Source: JAPLCX01 sp964460305 (GTDB lineage Bacteria; Auribacterota; Tritonobacteria; UBA1439). Taken from it: a stretch of DNA of 64,000 nucleotides. Under the pieces are notes generated by a model. It did not search any database and was not told the DNA's origin. It was given only the letters and a program-made list of their open reading frames with translations. Location: contig CAYWRA010000002.1 of the NCBI GenBank assembly GCA_964460305.1, forward strand, positions 1-64,000. Reading direction: 5' to 3'. Numbering within the stretch: position 1 is the first letter of the stretch; the number at the start of each line of letters is the position of its first letter. Below, in pieces: positions 41,129-50,083 of the stretch. The translations under genes were made by a program, and so were the position numbers.

Positions 41129-41233
41129 CCACTGAGAAGGATAAATCCAAGATCAATTTCAACCACGCCCCACGCCTAACGCCGTCACGCCCATTCGCCG
41201 CTTGGGATTTGGGATTTGCCTTACGCATTCAGG

Positions 41234-41446
41234 CTAATCCGCCGAGCCCTCTATCTGGCCCCAACTCAACTTCCGCACCCCCGCGACCTTGGAGAGGGTT
41301 TTCACCGTTTCGACGCCCAGCCCCTGCCCCTTGAACTTGACGATAAAATCCACAACGGTGCCGCCATCGGGGGAGCGGATCTCGATGCCGTAGTCCTTGA
41401 TGTTCAAGCCTAGGGCCTCTATCTTCGATCGTACCCTCTCGTACAA
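41234..41446 (-). CDS. ACT-like C-terminal partner of MgtC
   Basis: 70 residues from a TTG on the base after the MgtC stop (GGAGGAATC serves both). Contains GIEIRSPDGGTVVDFIVKF and a following helix, the beta-alpha-beta fold that MgtC proteins usually carry as their own C-terminal ACT-like domain. Here the domain is a separate chain. An in-frame join with mgtC would require loss of the stop, so this is either a split gene or one with real readthrough. Confidence 0.7.
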   Translation of the reverse strand: MYERVRSKIEALGLNIKDYGIEIRSPDGGTVVDFIVKFKGQGLGVETVKTLSKVAGVRKLSWGQIEGSAD

Positions 41447-41950
41447 TCAGATTCCTCCCTCGCCCTCGATCCGTATCTCCCTGTAGCGATCCGGATTGAT
41501 GCGGTGGCTCAGACCCTCGAGCGCCATAAGCGTCAAAAGGGCAAGGGCGGTTACCTCCGTCGAGATAAGGTAATGCCCCAAGCCCAGCGTAATGCCTATG
41601 GCCGACACGATCCATATGGAAGCCGCCGTCGTCAGCCCCAGGACGAAATTCCTCCCCTTTATAATGGTGCCCGCGCCGAGGAACCCGATGCCGGTGATGA
41701 TGCCGGCGGCGGCCCGCGCGGGGTCCATCCGTATAGCGGATTCGGCCCCTGGTTGCATCGTCGCATAGAGCTTCTGGAATGCAAGGATGATGGCCGCCGA
41801 ACCCATGCATACCAGTATATTGGTCCTGGTGCCAGCGGCCCTCCCGTGAGCTTCCCGCTCGGTGCCGATAAGCCCGCCGAAAATCAGGGCAAGGACGAGT
41901 CTCAGCAGCGTTTCCCATTCGCTTATTATCATAGTGCTCACATTGGTCAT
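41447..41950 (-). CDS. MgtC/SapB-family membrane protein
   Basis: 167 residues from the ATG at 41950. Four to five helices with the conserved LVLALIFGGLIGTERE-HGRAAGTRT, TAASIWIVSAIGI and a GIGFLGAG loop. MgtC aids growth in low magnesium and inhibits ATP synthase in pathogens. It lacks the C-terminal ACT-like domain, supplied by the next gene. The stop codon is TGA with the next start at the adjacent base. Confidence 0.88.
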   Translation of the reverse strand: MTNVSTMIISEWETLLRLVLALIFGGLIGTEREAHGRAAGTRTNILVCMGSAAIILAFQKLYATMQPGAESAIRMDPARAAAGIITGIGFLGAGTIIKGRNFVLGLTTAASIWIVSAIGITLGLGHYLISTEVTALALLTLMALEGLSHRINPDRYREIRIEGEGGI

Positions 41951-41991
41951 AATCTCACCTCCCAAATTCCAGTCCCTTCAGGGATAACCTT

Positions 41992-42069
41992 AGCCCGATC
42001 TATTCATCAACTTTGATCGGCCGATAAATACTTACTGTAGCGCAAATAGTTAATCAAAATCGTCGCATT
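41992..42069 (+). repeat. R1 repeat, truncated copy touching the dinG stop
   Basis: Reference orientation; lacks the GC hairpin and overlaps the last two bases of the helicase gene on the minus strand. Confidence 0.8.
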
Positions 42070-44644
42070 ATCGCTCGGTCTGCACAGAGGGGTTTGACCG
42101 TTTTGACGACCTAACTCCCGCGAAAAATCTCTCCATCTCCGCGAGCGTTCCACGCGCGTCGAGGCGGCAGATGGAAGTGGCGGGGAGCGAGTCCAAAAAG
42201 AGTTTCCCATACCTCCTGCTGTGTACGCGGGAATCAAGGATGAGCACCGCGCCGATATCCTCCCGGTGCCGTATCAATCGACCGAATCCCTGCCTGAATT
42301 TAATCACCGCCTGGGGGACGCTGTATTCCAGGAACGGATCCCCGCCGGCAAGCTCTAGCGCCTCCACCCGCGCCTGCTGGATCGGTTCGTCCGGGACCCT
42401 GAACGGCAGCCGCGTCAGGATCACGCACTGCAACGCCTCTCCCCGCACGTCAACGCCCTCCCAGAAGCTGTCGGTGGCGAAAAGGACCGATCCCTTCTCC
42501 CTCCTGAAACGGTTGAGTAGCGCGGTGCGGTTATCGGTCCCCTGCTTGAGCACGGTGAGCCCCGCACCCTCAAGATCGTTCGCCAGCCGCGCATACAGCT
42601 TCTCGAGCAATCTGTAAGATGTGAAAAGCACAAACGCGCTCCCCCGGCTGATCGCCACCGCCTGCCCAACCAACTCCGCCAGCATGTCTTCATAGCCTTC
42701 ACTACCCGGTTCGGCAATTCCCCTCGGGGCGGCTACAAACGCCTGGGCGCCGTAGTCGAAGGGTGAGGGAAGGATGCAGCACTCCAGCTTGTCCTTCTCC
42801 GCCTCGCCCAGCCCCACGCGCGAGCGAAAATAATCGAACGCGCCCCCCACGGTGAGCGTCGCCGAGGTCATGATCACCGTGTCAAACCGTTCGTAGATTG
42901 CCTCGCGCATTCCCGCCGAGACATCAAGGGGGGCGGCGCAGAAGTTCAGCCTCTCCCACGCACCTTTGCCTTTGAGCTCAAGCCAGCGGCAGACTCCATC
43001 CCCTCCCTTCATAAAAAAGGTGAGGCACTCGACGTAATGCTCGACCCGTTGCCGCATCGAGCCGATTTCGACCATGGCGGACTCGACCATTTTCTTGCGG
43101 CGCTCGGGAAGCGCGCCGAGAAGTTTCAGGAGATCCGCGAGTTTTTCCGAGAACGATCTGATGACGCCGAGCAGCTCTTTGAGAACGGGGCAAAGCGCCC
43201 CTTGCCAGAACGGCGAAGCGGCGATGTCCGGCGTAATCCTGAGGCTTCGGCCGTTCTCCCCATCCGCACCCTTGCACGCCATCTTCAATTCCGCCGTGAG
43301 CCGGTCCATGGCGGCGGCGATCTTTTTCTCCGCGGCGAGCCGCTCGGGGATTATCGTATCCGTGATCGAATCGAGCGCTCCCGATATCCGCCCGCGATCC
43401 TCGCCATCGATCTCGGCGTGCAGCTTCGCACAGAGGAACGGGAGCAGTCCCCTGCCGGTCTCCCTCACGCCCTGAAGGCGACGCAATATCCTGAGCAGGC
43501 CGTATTTCGAAACCTGGAAGCCGAAATACTCCGTGGCGACGTCCTCGACGTGCTGGGCCTCGTCTATGATAATCCTTTGGAACCGCGGAAGCACCGCCGG
43601 CCGATCATGGCCCTCCATGCGGCTGCGCACCGCAAGATCCGCCATTAGCAAATGGTGGTTTACCACAAGGACGTGGGCGCTTGAGGATTCCCTCCTCGCC
43701 TTGTAGAAAAAGCATTCCGCGTAATGGGGGCAGTGCAGGCGCGTGCACTGGTCCGCCTCTGAGCAGACGCGCTCCCAGTTCTCCCTGCGCGGGATGAAGC
43801 TCAGGTCGGAAAGGCTCCCGTCTTTGGTTTTCTCCGACCACTGAAAGAGCTCGCACAACTCCTCCTGCCCGCCGGCGGCGAGAAGTAGCCTGTTCTCTTC
43901 TCGCGCAACGGCGAGCTTCCGCAGGCAGAGGTAGTTGCTCCGCCCCTTCACCAACACCGCCTTGCACTGGAGCCCCTTCAGCTTCTGTAGGAGCGGCAAG
44001 TCTTTCCCGATGAGCTGCTCCTGGAGATTGATGGTTTTTGTCGATATCACCACCCGCTCGTCGTTGTTGAGGCTCCACGCTATCGCGGGGATGAGATAGG
44101 CGAGGGATTTGCCCGTACCCGTGCCAGCCTCGATCAAGGCGATGCGGTCCTCGTTGAAGGCCTTCGCCACTTTCGCCAACATCGTCTGCTGCTCTTCACG
44201 GCACTCGAAGTCGGGAAGCTCCCTGCTTACGGGGCCGCCGGGACGGATATACGCGGCGAGCGCCTCGACGTCAAGCGGGGTTAGCTCCTCCTCCCGTGAG
44301 GGTTCCACGACGGGGTATACCCGCTCGACGTCATTATCGACGATGTAAAAACCACAGCCCCCGCCCCCCAGCTCGGACGCGACCGCGAGGTCGGCATTGG
44401 AAGGGGAGAGCGGCCCATCGGGATGGTTATGGATGACAACGTCGCCTAGTTCGACGCTTCTCGTAATGGCGGGAACGCACTCGCGGTCGCCCCTCGCGAG
44501 CACGGAAACGGTCCTTACGATAAGCCGGTCATCCGTCTTACCGAGGAAAAACACCTCGTTGCCGTCAGCCGCCTCTATCGACGACCGCATTTCATCGACC
44601 GCGTCTGGATGGATGTACTCCGTGACCTCGATTGATTTCTTCAT
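42068..44644 (-). CDS. DinG-family helicase with N-terminal JAMM metallopeptidase-like domain
   Basis: 858 residues. Residues 1-120 form a MPN/RadC-like domain: Glu30 then H-x-H-x10-D (His72, His74, Asp85 in IHNHPDGPLSPSNAD), the full JAMM zinc motif. From about 150 the XPD/DinG helicase follows: GTGTGKS (Walker A), four Cys between about 295 and 320 for the [4Fe-4S] cluster, IIIDEAQH, and late motifs MTSATL and QGFGRLIRHRED. The helicase unwinds DNA 5' to 3'. The extra JAMM domain suggests removal of a protein or modifier, or DNA-structure recognition as in RadC. No neighbouring partner. Confidence 0.85.
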   Translation of the reverse strand: MKKSIEVTEYIHPDAVDEMRSSIEAADGNEVFFLGKTDDRLIVRTVSVLARGDRECVPAITRSVELGDVVIHNHPDGPLSPSNADLAVASELGGGGCGFYIVDNDVERVYPVVEPSREEELTPLDVEALAAYIRPGGPVSRELPDFECREEQQTMLAKVAKAFNEDRIALIEAGTGTGKSLAYLIPAIAWSLNNDERVVISTKTINLQEQLIGKDLPLLQKLKGLQCKAVLVKGRSNYLCLRKLAVAREENRLLLAAGGQEELCELFQWSEKTKDGSLSDLSFIPRRENWERVCSEADQCTRLHCPHYAECFFYKARRESSSAHVLVVNHHLLMADLAVRSRMEGHDRPAVLPRFQRIIIDEAQHVEDVATEYFGFQVSKYGLLRILRRLQGVRETGRGLLPFLCAKLHAEIDGEDRGRISGALDSITDTIIPERLAAEKKIAAAMDRLTAELKMACKGADGENGRSLRITPDIAASPFWQGALCPVLKELLGVIRSFSEKLADLLKLLGALPERRKKMVESAMVEIGSMRQRVEHYVECLTFFMKGGDGVCRWLELKGKGAWERLNFCAAPLDVSAGMREAIYERFDTVIMTSATLTVGGAFDYFRSRVGLGEAEKDKLECCILPSPFDYGAQAFVAAPRGIAEPGSEGYEDMLAELVGQAVAISRGSAFVLFTSYRLLEKLYARLANDLEGAGLTVLKQGTDNRTALLNRFRREKGSVLFATDSFWEGVDVRGEALQCVILTRLPFRVPDEPIQQARVEALELAGGDPFLEYSVPQAVIKFRQGFGRLIRHREDIGAVLILDSRVHSRRYGKLFLDSLPATSICRLDARGTLAEMERFFAGVRSSKRSNPSVQTER

Positions 44645-44747
44645 GTTGTGGGAGCATTATAACACAACGTGCGCATGCGCCCGCCCGCGTTGGGAATTTG
44701 AACCATCTCTGGAAATGACGAATACCCCGCCTAACAACCGGCCTCGT

Positions 44748-44880
44748 CCCAAAGGGATCCCTTCGGGAAAGAGGCCCCTTTGGGGCGGGCAGGCAAATGA
44801 CAAATGTCAAAACACAATGAGGTTTTGTCATTTGGTCATTTGTAATTCATTTGTCATTTGCGCTTTGGTATTTGTCATTA
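44748..44880. repeat. GC palindrome plus R5 repeat
   Basis: 44748-44790 is the CCCAAAGGGATCCC palindrome; 44799-44880 is an R5 ATTTGTC copy whose left part is read as the C-terminus of the next gene. Confidence 0.7.
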
Positions 44881-46432
44881 TTTTGCCCCTGCACGCATCG
44901 CGATGCTGGACGAGCAGCGAATCGTCCAGGTATACCGGGTTCAGGCGCGCGGCCTTCTCATACGCCTCGATCGCCCTGCCGTACTCCCCCCTGGCCTCAT
45001 AGACCATGCCGATGCCTATATACACGTTGGCCGAGTAAACGGCGTCGCGGGTCAGGCCCATCGCCCGATTGAATTCCCGGAGCGCCTCGTCATACCTGCC
45101 GGTCATGCGGTAGACGTTTGCAAGATTGTTGCGGGCGGAGGGAAAATCAGATCTGAGATTCACCGCCTGCATCAGCATCTCCTCCGCCTCCTCGTAACGG
45201 CCCCGTCGCATGTATACGATCCCAAGATTGTTGTAGGCATCGGCGCTTTCAGGGCTGTGTGCGATGACCGCCTCCCACAGCGTCGCGCTGTCACGCCAAA
45301 CGGTATTCCGCGCCATCGTAAGGACGGCAAAAAGTGTGACGACCGCGCAGACAGCGGCAGCCCCCAGGCGGAAGCGAGGCCGCAGGAGACCCGCCGCCGC
45401 GGCGTGCCCGCAGAGGAGACAAAGGGCGGCGCTTGGGAGATAGAGATACCGGTCGGCCTTTATCATGTTCACCGGGATGATCTGGAGCACGGGTATGAGC
45501 GATACCGCGCCCCAGAAAAAGCAGAATGAGAACAGTCCCTTGCCCCGGCGCCTCGCGACCGCCGCAATGCACAGAGTAATTATCGCAACAAGCGGGAAAA
45601 GGCACCGGATCTCCGTCGCCCGGGAGGGTAACTCCACCAGATAGAGAGAGGAGAGGTCGACGGGAAGGACAAGCATCCTGATGTAATCGCCCAGCACGAC
45701 GCACATCGCGCGCATCGTGCCGTAGATGCTCCCGCCATGGTAGACAAAGCGCAAGTCTCTATGCGGATCCAGGAATATGGTGGCGATTGCGATGGGCAGA
45801 AGTGGCAGCGCGTAGGGGAACTTGTGCGGTATACTCCGCCCCAGGCCGATCCGCCGGCCATTACCGAGAACGTCGTATAGGATGAGCGCCAGAGGGAGTG
45901 TGATCATCAACGGTTTGGAACAGATGGTACAGAGGTAGAAACAGACGCTCAGGGAGAATAGCCCTCCCCCCCGTCTCTCCCGGCTTCGGACGTATGCCAG
46001 GAACGAGAGGAGATAAAAGAGCATTCCCAGGCCGTCCTTTCTGCTCGAGAGCCAGGCGACCGATTCCGCGTGCAACGGGTGTACCGCAAAGAGCGCCGCT
46101 GCCGCAAGGGCCGCCTCCACCTTGCCTATCATCTCTCCGCAGAGGAGGAAAAAGACGAGCACGACGAGCGCATAGATGAGCAGATCGGTTATGTGATACC
46201 CCACCGGGTTGAGTCTCCAGAAGAGATAATCGAGGCTATGGGAGATCACCGGCAGGGGGGGATAGCTTAAGTGATAATTCTTGATGACGTGGGGGATGTC
46301 GAGCGTGCGGATGGCCTTGTTCCTGACGATGAGATGCTCATCGTCCCAATTGGTAAAATGATTGCCGAGAATGTTGGCGTAGACCACCAGTACCAGGGCA
46401 ATCAGGCATAAAATCGCTATCCATGTCCTCAC
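44828..46432 (-). CDS. TMTC-like membrane protein with C-terminal TPRs
   Basis: 534 residues. About ten to eleven hydrophobic helices (1-390), starting with GNHFTNWDDEHLI (the DD-type GT-C-fold loop of eukaryotic and bacterial TMTC proteins) and VHPLHAESVAW. TPR repeats follow (about 400-505). These proteins are proposed O-glycosyltransferases for exported proteins. The last 15 residues (TNTKAQMTNELQMTK) are encoded by the R5 repeat, so the native C-terminus probably lies before them. Confidence 0.82.
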   Translation of the reverse strand: MRTWIAILCLIALVLVVYANILGNHFTNWDDEHLIVRNKAIRTLDIPHVIKNYHLSYPPLPVISHSLDYLFWRLNPVGYHITDLLIYALVVLVFFLLCGEMIGKVEAALAAAALFAVHPLHAESVAWLSSRKDGLGMLFYLLSFLAYVRSRERRGGGLFSLSVCFYLCTICSKPLMITLPLALILYDVLGNGRRIGLGRSIPHKFPYALPLLPIAIATIFLDPHRDLRFVYHGGSIYGTMRAMCVVLGDYIRMLVLPVDLSSLYLVELPSRATEIRCLFPLVAIITLCIAAVARRRGKGLFSFCFFWGAVSLIPVLQIIPVNMIKADRYLYLPSAALCLLCGHAAAAGLLRPRFRLGAAAVCAVVTLFAVLTMARNTVWRDSATLWEAVIAHSPESADAYNNLGIVYMRRGRYEEAEEMLMQAVNLRSDFPSARNNLANVYRMTGRYDEALREFNRAMGLTRDAVYSANVYIGIGMVYEARGEYGRAIEAYEKAARLNPVYLDDSLLVQHRDACRGKIMTNTKAQMTNELQMTK

Positions 46433-46483
46433 GGGCCTATGATCCTACCTGCTCTATGGTTGGCGTGACTTTGACAGGATAGC

Positions 46484-46532
46484 AAAAAGGGCCCCGCTAT
46501 CATGACCAAATATTATGGCCACGATAGCGGGG
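46484..46532 (-). terminator. Rho-independent terminator of the propeller gene
   Basis: On the minus strand CCCCGCTATC / GATAGCGGGG with a 21-nt loop, then GGCCCTTTTT. It lies 52 bp past the stop of the gene at 46584. Confidence 0.75.
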
Positions 46533-46583
46533 GAAGGCTTCACGCCGCAGTCGCTGAATACCTGATGCAGGCGTCGGCGGTTT

Positions 46584-47924
46584 CTACTCGATGGCTATTT
46601 CGATGGAATCAAGCGCGAGCGCATTCGCCGGCGAGGGAGCGGTCCCCTCCGGCATGAGGCCCGCATAGACCGTCCATGTCCCTGCCGGAACGTTCGCGGG
46701 CATGGACATATCGATAAGATCTTTCGTCACCGCCTGCTTCAAGCCGGGCACTCCCGCGACAAAAGCGCTGAGCCCCTTCACAAGCCCTTTCTGTGTGAGC
46801 GAGTAGACTACGCCAGGCCCCTTGAGTACGACGTAAGCGTCGAACGGCTGCGTGGTCGGCTGCACCGCAACAGAGAGGACGAACCTATCGCCGGCGCCGA
46901 ACGATGCGGCGTTTGCCACGATCCCGATCGCAGGCTGGACCGGGGCGATCTGGTATATGTCAGCCGGGGTCGGCCCTCCGAACTCATCTGCATAGGCCGC
47001 GGCGAGCTTCGCGGAAGTCCACGTGTCAGGCGCAAACGATTGCTCGCGCTTGTAGATCGCGAGGATGCTGAATCCGCCCGCGATGTCCGTGCTCAACGTG
47101 GCAAAACCCGTGAGGGGGGAGAGCCGGTATATCTTCCCGTGGTGATTGTCCGAGACATACAGGTCGCCGCTCGAATGCCAAGCCACGTCGACGCCCCCGT
47201 CAAGGATCGCGATCTGCTGGGCCTCTGAGGGAGTGAGCGCCGCGCCATGTGCGAGTGCGGACTCGAGATCCGTATGACCGAACTTGAACAGCGTGAACGC
47301 GCCCGTATCGGGGATGGGCCACGTGTCGGTATTGCGCAGATAGTAGAGGTTCCCTTCGTCGTCAACGTCTATGCCGCCCGAATAGGTGTGATCGACCGAT
47401 ACCACCTCCGTGAGCGAGCGCGCCGCAACGTCGAGATAGTAGATCTTGTTGGTCGCGCCGGCCGGATTGGCGCTCACGTAGCAATGCGTCGAGTCGATGA
47501 ACGCGAGGTCGTACGCGCCGTCGAAGCTGCCGGAAGCCGGGGTGAGCTCGGTTACGGCATACGGGCTGGAGAGATCCATGCGCCTCACCTTGTAGGTGGA
47601 GCTCTCGCCGAAAAGCGCAAACGAGCCGTCGGGGCTCACCTTCACGAACGCCCCCCATACGTTCCCGCCGAAGTCATACTTTTTCTCCACGCCGGCGGGG
47701 GCGCCGTCGTCATCGGCGTCGACTACTCCGATGTAGCTGTTCACGGCGCCGGTCGTATCCACGTACATCCCGATGATGTCGCCGTTCGGCAGATAATCGA
47801 AACCCCCGGCGAAATTCTGGCCGAGCGTCTCCGCCTCGTACCCCGAGGGCATCTGGATCGCCCCCTCGGTCATCGTCGCTGCCATTACGCACGCTAGTGC
47901 GCCGCCAATCAAACATCTTCTCAT
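46584..47924 (-). CDS. Secreted beta-propeller protein under a cobalamin riboswitch
   Basis: 446 residues from the ATG at 47924 (AGAGGAG upstream). Signal peptide (about 1-22) ends at EGAIQ. About six to seven blades of repeating sequence follow (GGFDYLPNGDIIGMYVD, FVKVSPDGSFALFGES, GIDVDDEGNLYYL, DVAWHSSGDLYVSDN). From about 330 a separate C-terminal beta domain follows, of the same layout as in the proteins at 1482 and 48516. It lacks metal-enzyme motifs. Expression is controlled by the cobalamin riboswitch, so it is expected when B12 is low. BtuG, a propeller that captures B12 at the cell surface, is a functional parallel, but similarity is only of fold and regulation. Confidence 0.75.
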   Translation of the reverse strand: MRRCLIGGALACVMAATMTEGAIQMPSGYEAETLGQNFAGGFDYLPNGDIIGMYVDTTGAVNSYIGVVDADDDGAPAGVEKKYDFGGNVWGAFVKVSPDGSFALFGESSTYKVRRMDLSSPYAVTELTPASGSFDGAYDLAFIDSTHCYVSANPAGATNKIYYLDVAARSLTEVVSVDHTYSGGIDVDDEGNLYYLRNTDTWPIPDTGAFTLFKFGHTDLESALAHGAALTPSEAQQIAILDGGVDVAWHSSGDLYVSDNHHGKIYRLSPLTGFATLSTDIAGGFSILAIYKREQSFAPDTWTSAKLAAAYADEFGGPTPADIYQIAPVQPAIGIVANAASFGAGDRFVLSVAVQPTTQPFDAYVVLKGPGVVYSLTQKGLVKGLSAFVAGVPGLKQAVTKDLIDMSMPANVPAGTWTVYAGLMPEGTAPSPANALALDSIEIAIE

Positions 47925-47994
47925 TCCGTTCTCCTCTCTTTTCGTTTTTTCCAGGGTGTCTATGTGAACCCCGGAGCGGTCGGCCGCAGACAAC

Positions 47995-48032
47995 AAAAAA
48001 GCCAGCTCCTCAAGGTTTAAGAAGAACTGGCT
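47995..48032 (-). terminator. Riboswitch-controlled intrinsic terminator
   Basis: On the minus strand AGCCAGTTCTTC pairs with GAGGAGCTGGCT (two G-T pairs), loop TTAAACCTT, then TTTTTT. It lies between the aptamer and the coding sequence, with the start codon 71 bp after it. Ligand binding should favour it. Confidence 0.8.
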
Positions 48033-48295
48033 TCATCCATACCGGCTTCTCCCACCCCGAAGAAGATTCTCCCTGAGGTGTCCTGGCTTGTGGCATTAAA
48101 TGATCAGCGGCCTTCCCAGAGCAGCGACCCTTCGATCCACTGATCCAGTGACCGGCTTACTACGGCAAAAAGTTTAAGGTATAAAGGAACCGGCTTTAAA
48201 CTTTAACTTTAAGCTGTTTTTTCCGCCACTTACAGTTGCGGGGGCAGCAGCGGTTTTTCACCGCTTTCCCTCATAAGACGTATTTCAAAGATCGG
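48033..48295 (-). promoter_or_regulatory. Cobalamin (AdoCbl-type) riboswitch
   Basis: Minus-strand transcript. The conserved core is visible: GAGGGAAAGCGGTG (48272-48259), CTGCCCCCGCAACTGTAA (48246-48229), GTCACTGG (48152-48145), TGGGAAGGC (48118-48110) and AGCCAGGACACCT (48088-48076). These occur in the order of the cobalamin aptamer. A transcription terminator follows. The only downstream gene is the secreted propeller. Confidence 0.85.
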
Positions 48296-48299
48296 CGCT

Positions 48300-48327
48300 A
48301 TTATACGCTCCCCCGGAGGGGTGTCAA
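48300..48327 (-). promoter_or_regulatory. Consensus sigma70 promoter of the riboswitch transcript
   Basis: On the minus strand TTGACA (48327-48322), 16-bp spacer, TATAAT (48305-48300), both boxes perfect. Transcription starts near 48293, directly before the aptamer. Confidence 0.85.
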
Positions 48328-48515
48328 ATGAATTATGCATAAAACATCAAAGTACGCGATAAACCGTAACCCATAAGCCGTAAGTGCTTTGATCCTATAG
48401 CATAAGGCTTACAATTTAAGGCATTCAGCGCCCTCGATCTGCCCTCGCAACTTTGACAATCGTGTTCAATAATGCTATACTTAATACGGCGGAGGGAGAC
48501 AATCGGAGACGGCGT

Positions 48516-49946
48516 ATGCGACGCCTATTGAAACGTGTTTTTTACATCGCTGGGGTTCTTGGCCTGACGTTGATTCTGACCGCCGCCAAGGCGGAGGAGC
48601 GCCAGATTCTCGAATTCAAGAGCGACGACTCGCTCGAGGCAGTCAGGGCGAAGATCGCGAATAACGGCTATAGTTTCGAAGTCGGGCATAACTGGGTCTT
48701 TGATATGCCCACCGAGATGAAGCGCGAGTTCTTCAGCCGCCACCGGGGTCAATTCCCCACTATTGTGTCAGACGCTACCGGACCGCTTGAGGAACACCTT
48801 GGGAAAGTCGATCTCCCATCGAGTTTCGATTGGAGGAACTATAACGGCCATTCATATATCGGCCCAATCAGAAACCAGGGCAATTGCGGATCTTGCTACG
48901 CCTTCGGCGCCTGCGCCGCGGCGGAGGGTGTATACAATGTAGCATTCGGCCTATACGATTCGAGTTGTGTGGATTTCTCCGAATCGTTCATCATCTGGTG
49001 CCTGGCAAGGCTTCCCGGTTATGGCGACCATTTTTACGGCTGCGACGGCGCAGACTACGACTACATGGAGCTTCAAGCGCTCACCACGGACGGCGTGTGC
49101 ACCGAGAGCAGTTTTCCCTATACCACAAGCGATCCACAAACATGCACGCACTGGGGTGCCCCCCGCGCCAGCTTCTCGTCCTGGTACAGGGTTCCGTGTG
49201 GCGACATCGACGCGATAAAGACGGCGATAATGACCTATGGCGCGGTGGATGCCGCGGTATATTCAAGTACTTCGGCCTTCACGGGGTACATGAGCGGTAT
49301 TTACAATGATTCAAACAACACGTGTCAAACGGATCCCTGTTACTACGCGGACACGGACCATGCGATAGCGCTCGTGGGCTGGAATGACGCCGATGGCGGT
49401 TACTGGATACTGAGGAATTCCTGGGGCGCCAGCTGGGGCGAGAACGGTTATATGCGGATCCAGTACAACGCCGCTCACGTCGCGTGCGAAGTGGCATATC
49501 TCGCTGGGGCACAGCCTATGCCTACCCTCACACCAACGCCCATATCGACACCCACACCGACGCCGACGATGAATATAGAATCGAGCCCGCTGACGGCGGG
49601 TCAGTATTTCACGCTGGACTTTTTGCTGACACAGCAGATACTCCAGTCGTTCGACTTTTACATGCTTGCCGATACGCCGTACGGCATATACACCATCTTC
49701 CCGAACGGATCGGTGAAAGCGGGAGTCAGACCGGTTTACTCCGGCGCCGACGGGTATCTGAACACGGTTACAATGCTAATACGACCCGCAGTCGCCATCC
49801 CGGATTCGATGTACGGAAGCACGGTGACATTTTATGCCGCGGTCGTGCAAGCCGGCAAGCAGCCGGTCGTGAGAAGCCTCTCGGAAGTCGGGCCCGCGAC
49901 CCCATATGTGATCCTGCTCTCCAAGGATGCTGAGGTAGTTAATTAG
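48516..49946 (+). CDS. Secreted papain-like cysteine protease (C1A) with C-terminal module
   Basis: 476 residues from the ATG at 48516 (CGGAGACGG upstream). A signal peptide (about 1-26) is followed by a short propeptide. The protease domain has QGNCGSCYAF (catalytic Cys), DHAIALVGW (His) and NSWGASWGENGY (Asn). Many Cys suggest disulfides. A Thr-Pro-rich linker (about 333-354) leads to a C-terminal domain like those of the metallophosphatase and propeller. It should degrade proteins outside the cell. Divergent from the riboswitch gene. Bacterial C1A proteases are not common, and the fusion layout is notable. Confidence 0.9.
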   Translation: MRRLLKRVFYIAGVLGLTLILTAAKAEERQILEFKSDDSLEAVRAKIANNGYSFEVGHNWVFDMPTEMKREFFSRHRGQFPTIVSDATGPLEEHLGKVDLPSSFDWRNYNGHSYIGPIRNQGNCGSCYAFGACAAAEGVYNVAFGLYDSSCVDFSESFIIWCLARLPGYGDHFYGCDGADYDYMELQALTTDGVCTESSFPYTTSDPQTCTHWGAPRASFSSWYRVPCGDIDAIKTAIMTYGAVDAAVYSSTSAFTGYMSGIYNDSNNTCQTDPCYYADTDHAIALVGWNDADGGYWILRNSWGASWGENGYMRIQYNAAHVACEVAYLAGAQPMPTLTPTPISTPTPTPTMNIESSPLTAGQYFTLDFLLTQQILQSFDFYMLADTPYGIYTIFPNGSVKAGVRPVYSGADGYLNTVTMLIRPAVAIPDSMYGSTVTFYAAVVQAGKQPVVRSLSEVGPATPYVILLSKDAEVVN

Positions 49947-50017
49947 CTGTAGGAAAATCCCAAATCCTCCGCCGAAGGCGGACAAACCCCCAATCCCAAT
50001 ATCGAGAATGCCAAATA

Positions 50018-50083
50018 CCAAAATGACAAAACCTCATTGTGTTTTGCCATTTGACATTTGGTATTTGCCATTGCGGTCTTACC
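50018..50083 (-). repeat. R5 ATTTGTC repeat, inverted copy
   Basis: AATGACAAAACCTCATTGTGTTTTGCCATTTG core, here in the opposite orientation from the other five copies. Confidence 0.7.

Noticed and set aside
47247..47897. 216-codon plus-strand frame opposite the propeller gene
   Set aside because: Arg/Val/His-rich shadow; the minus strand has signal peptide, blades, riboswitch and terminator.
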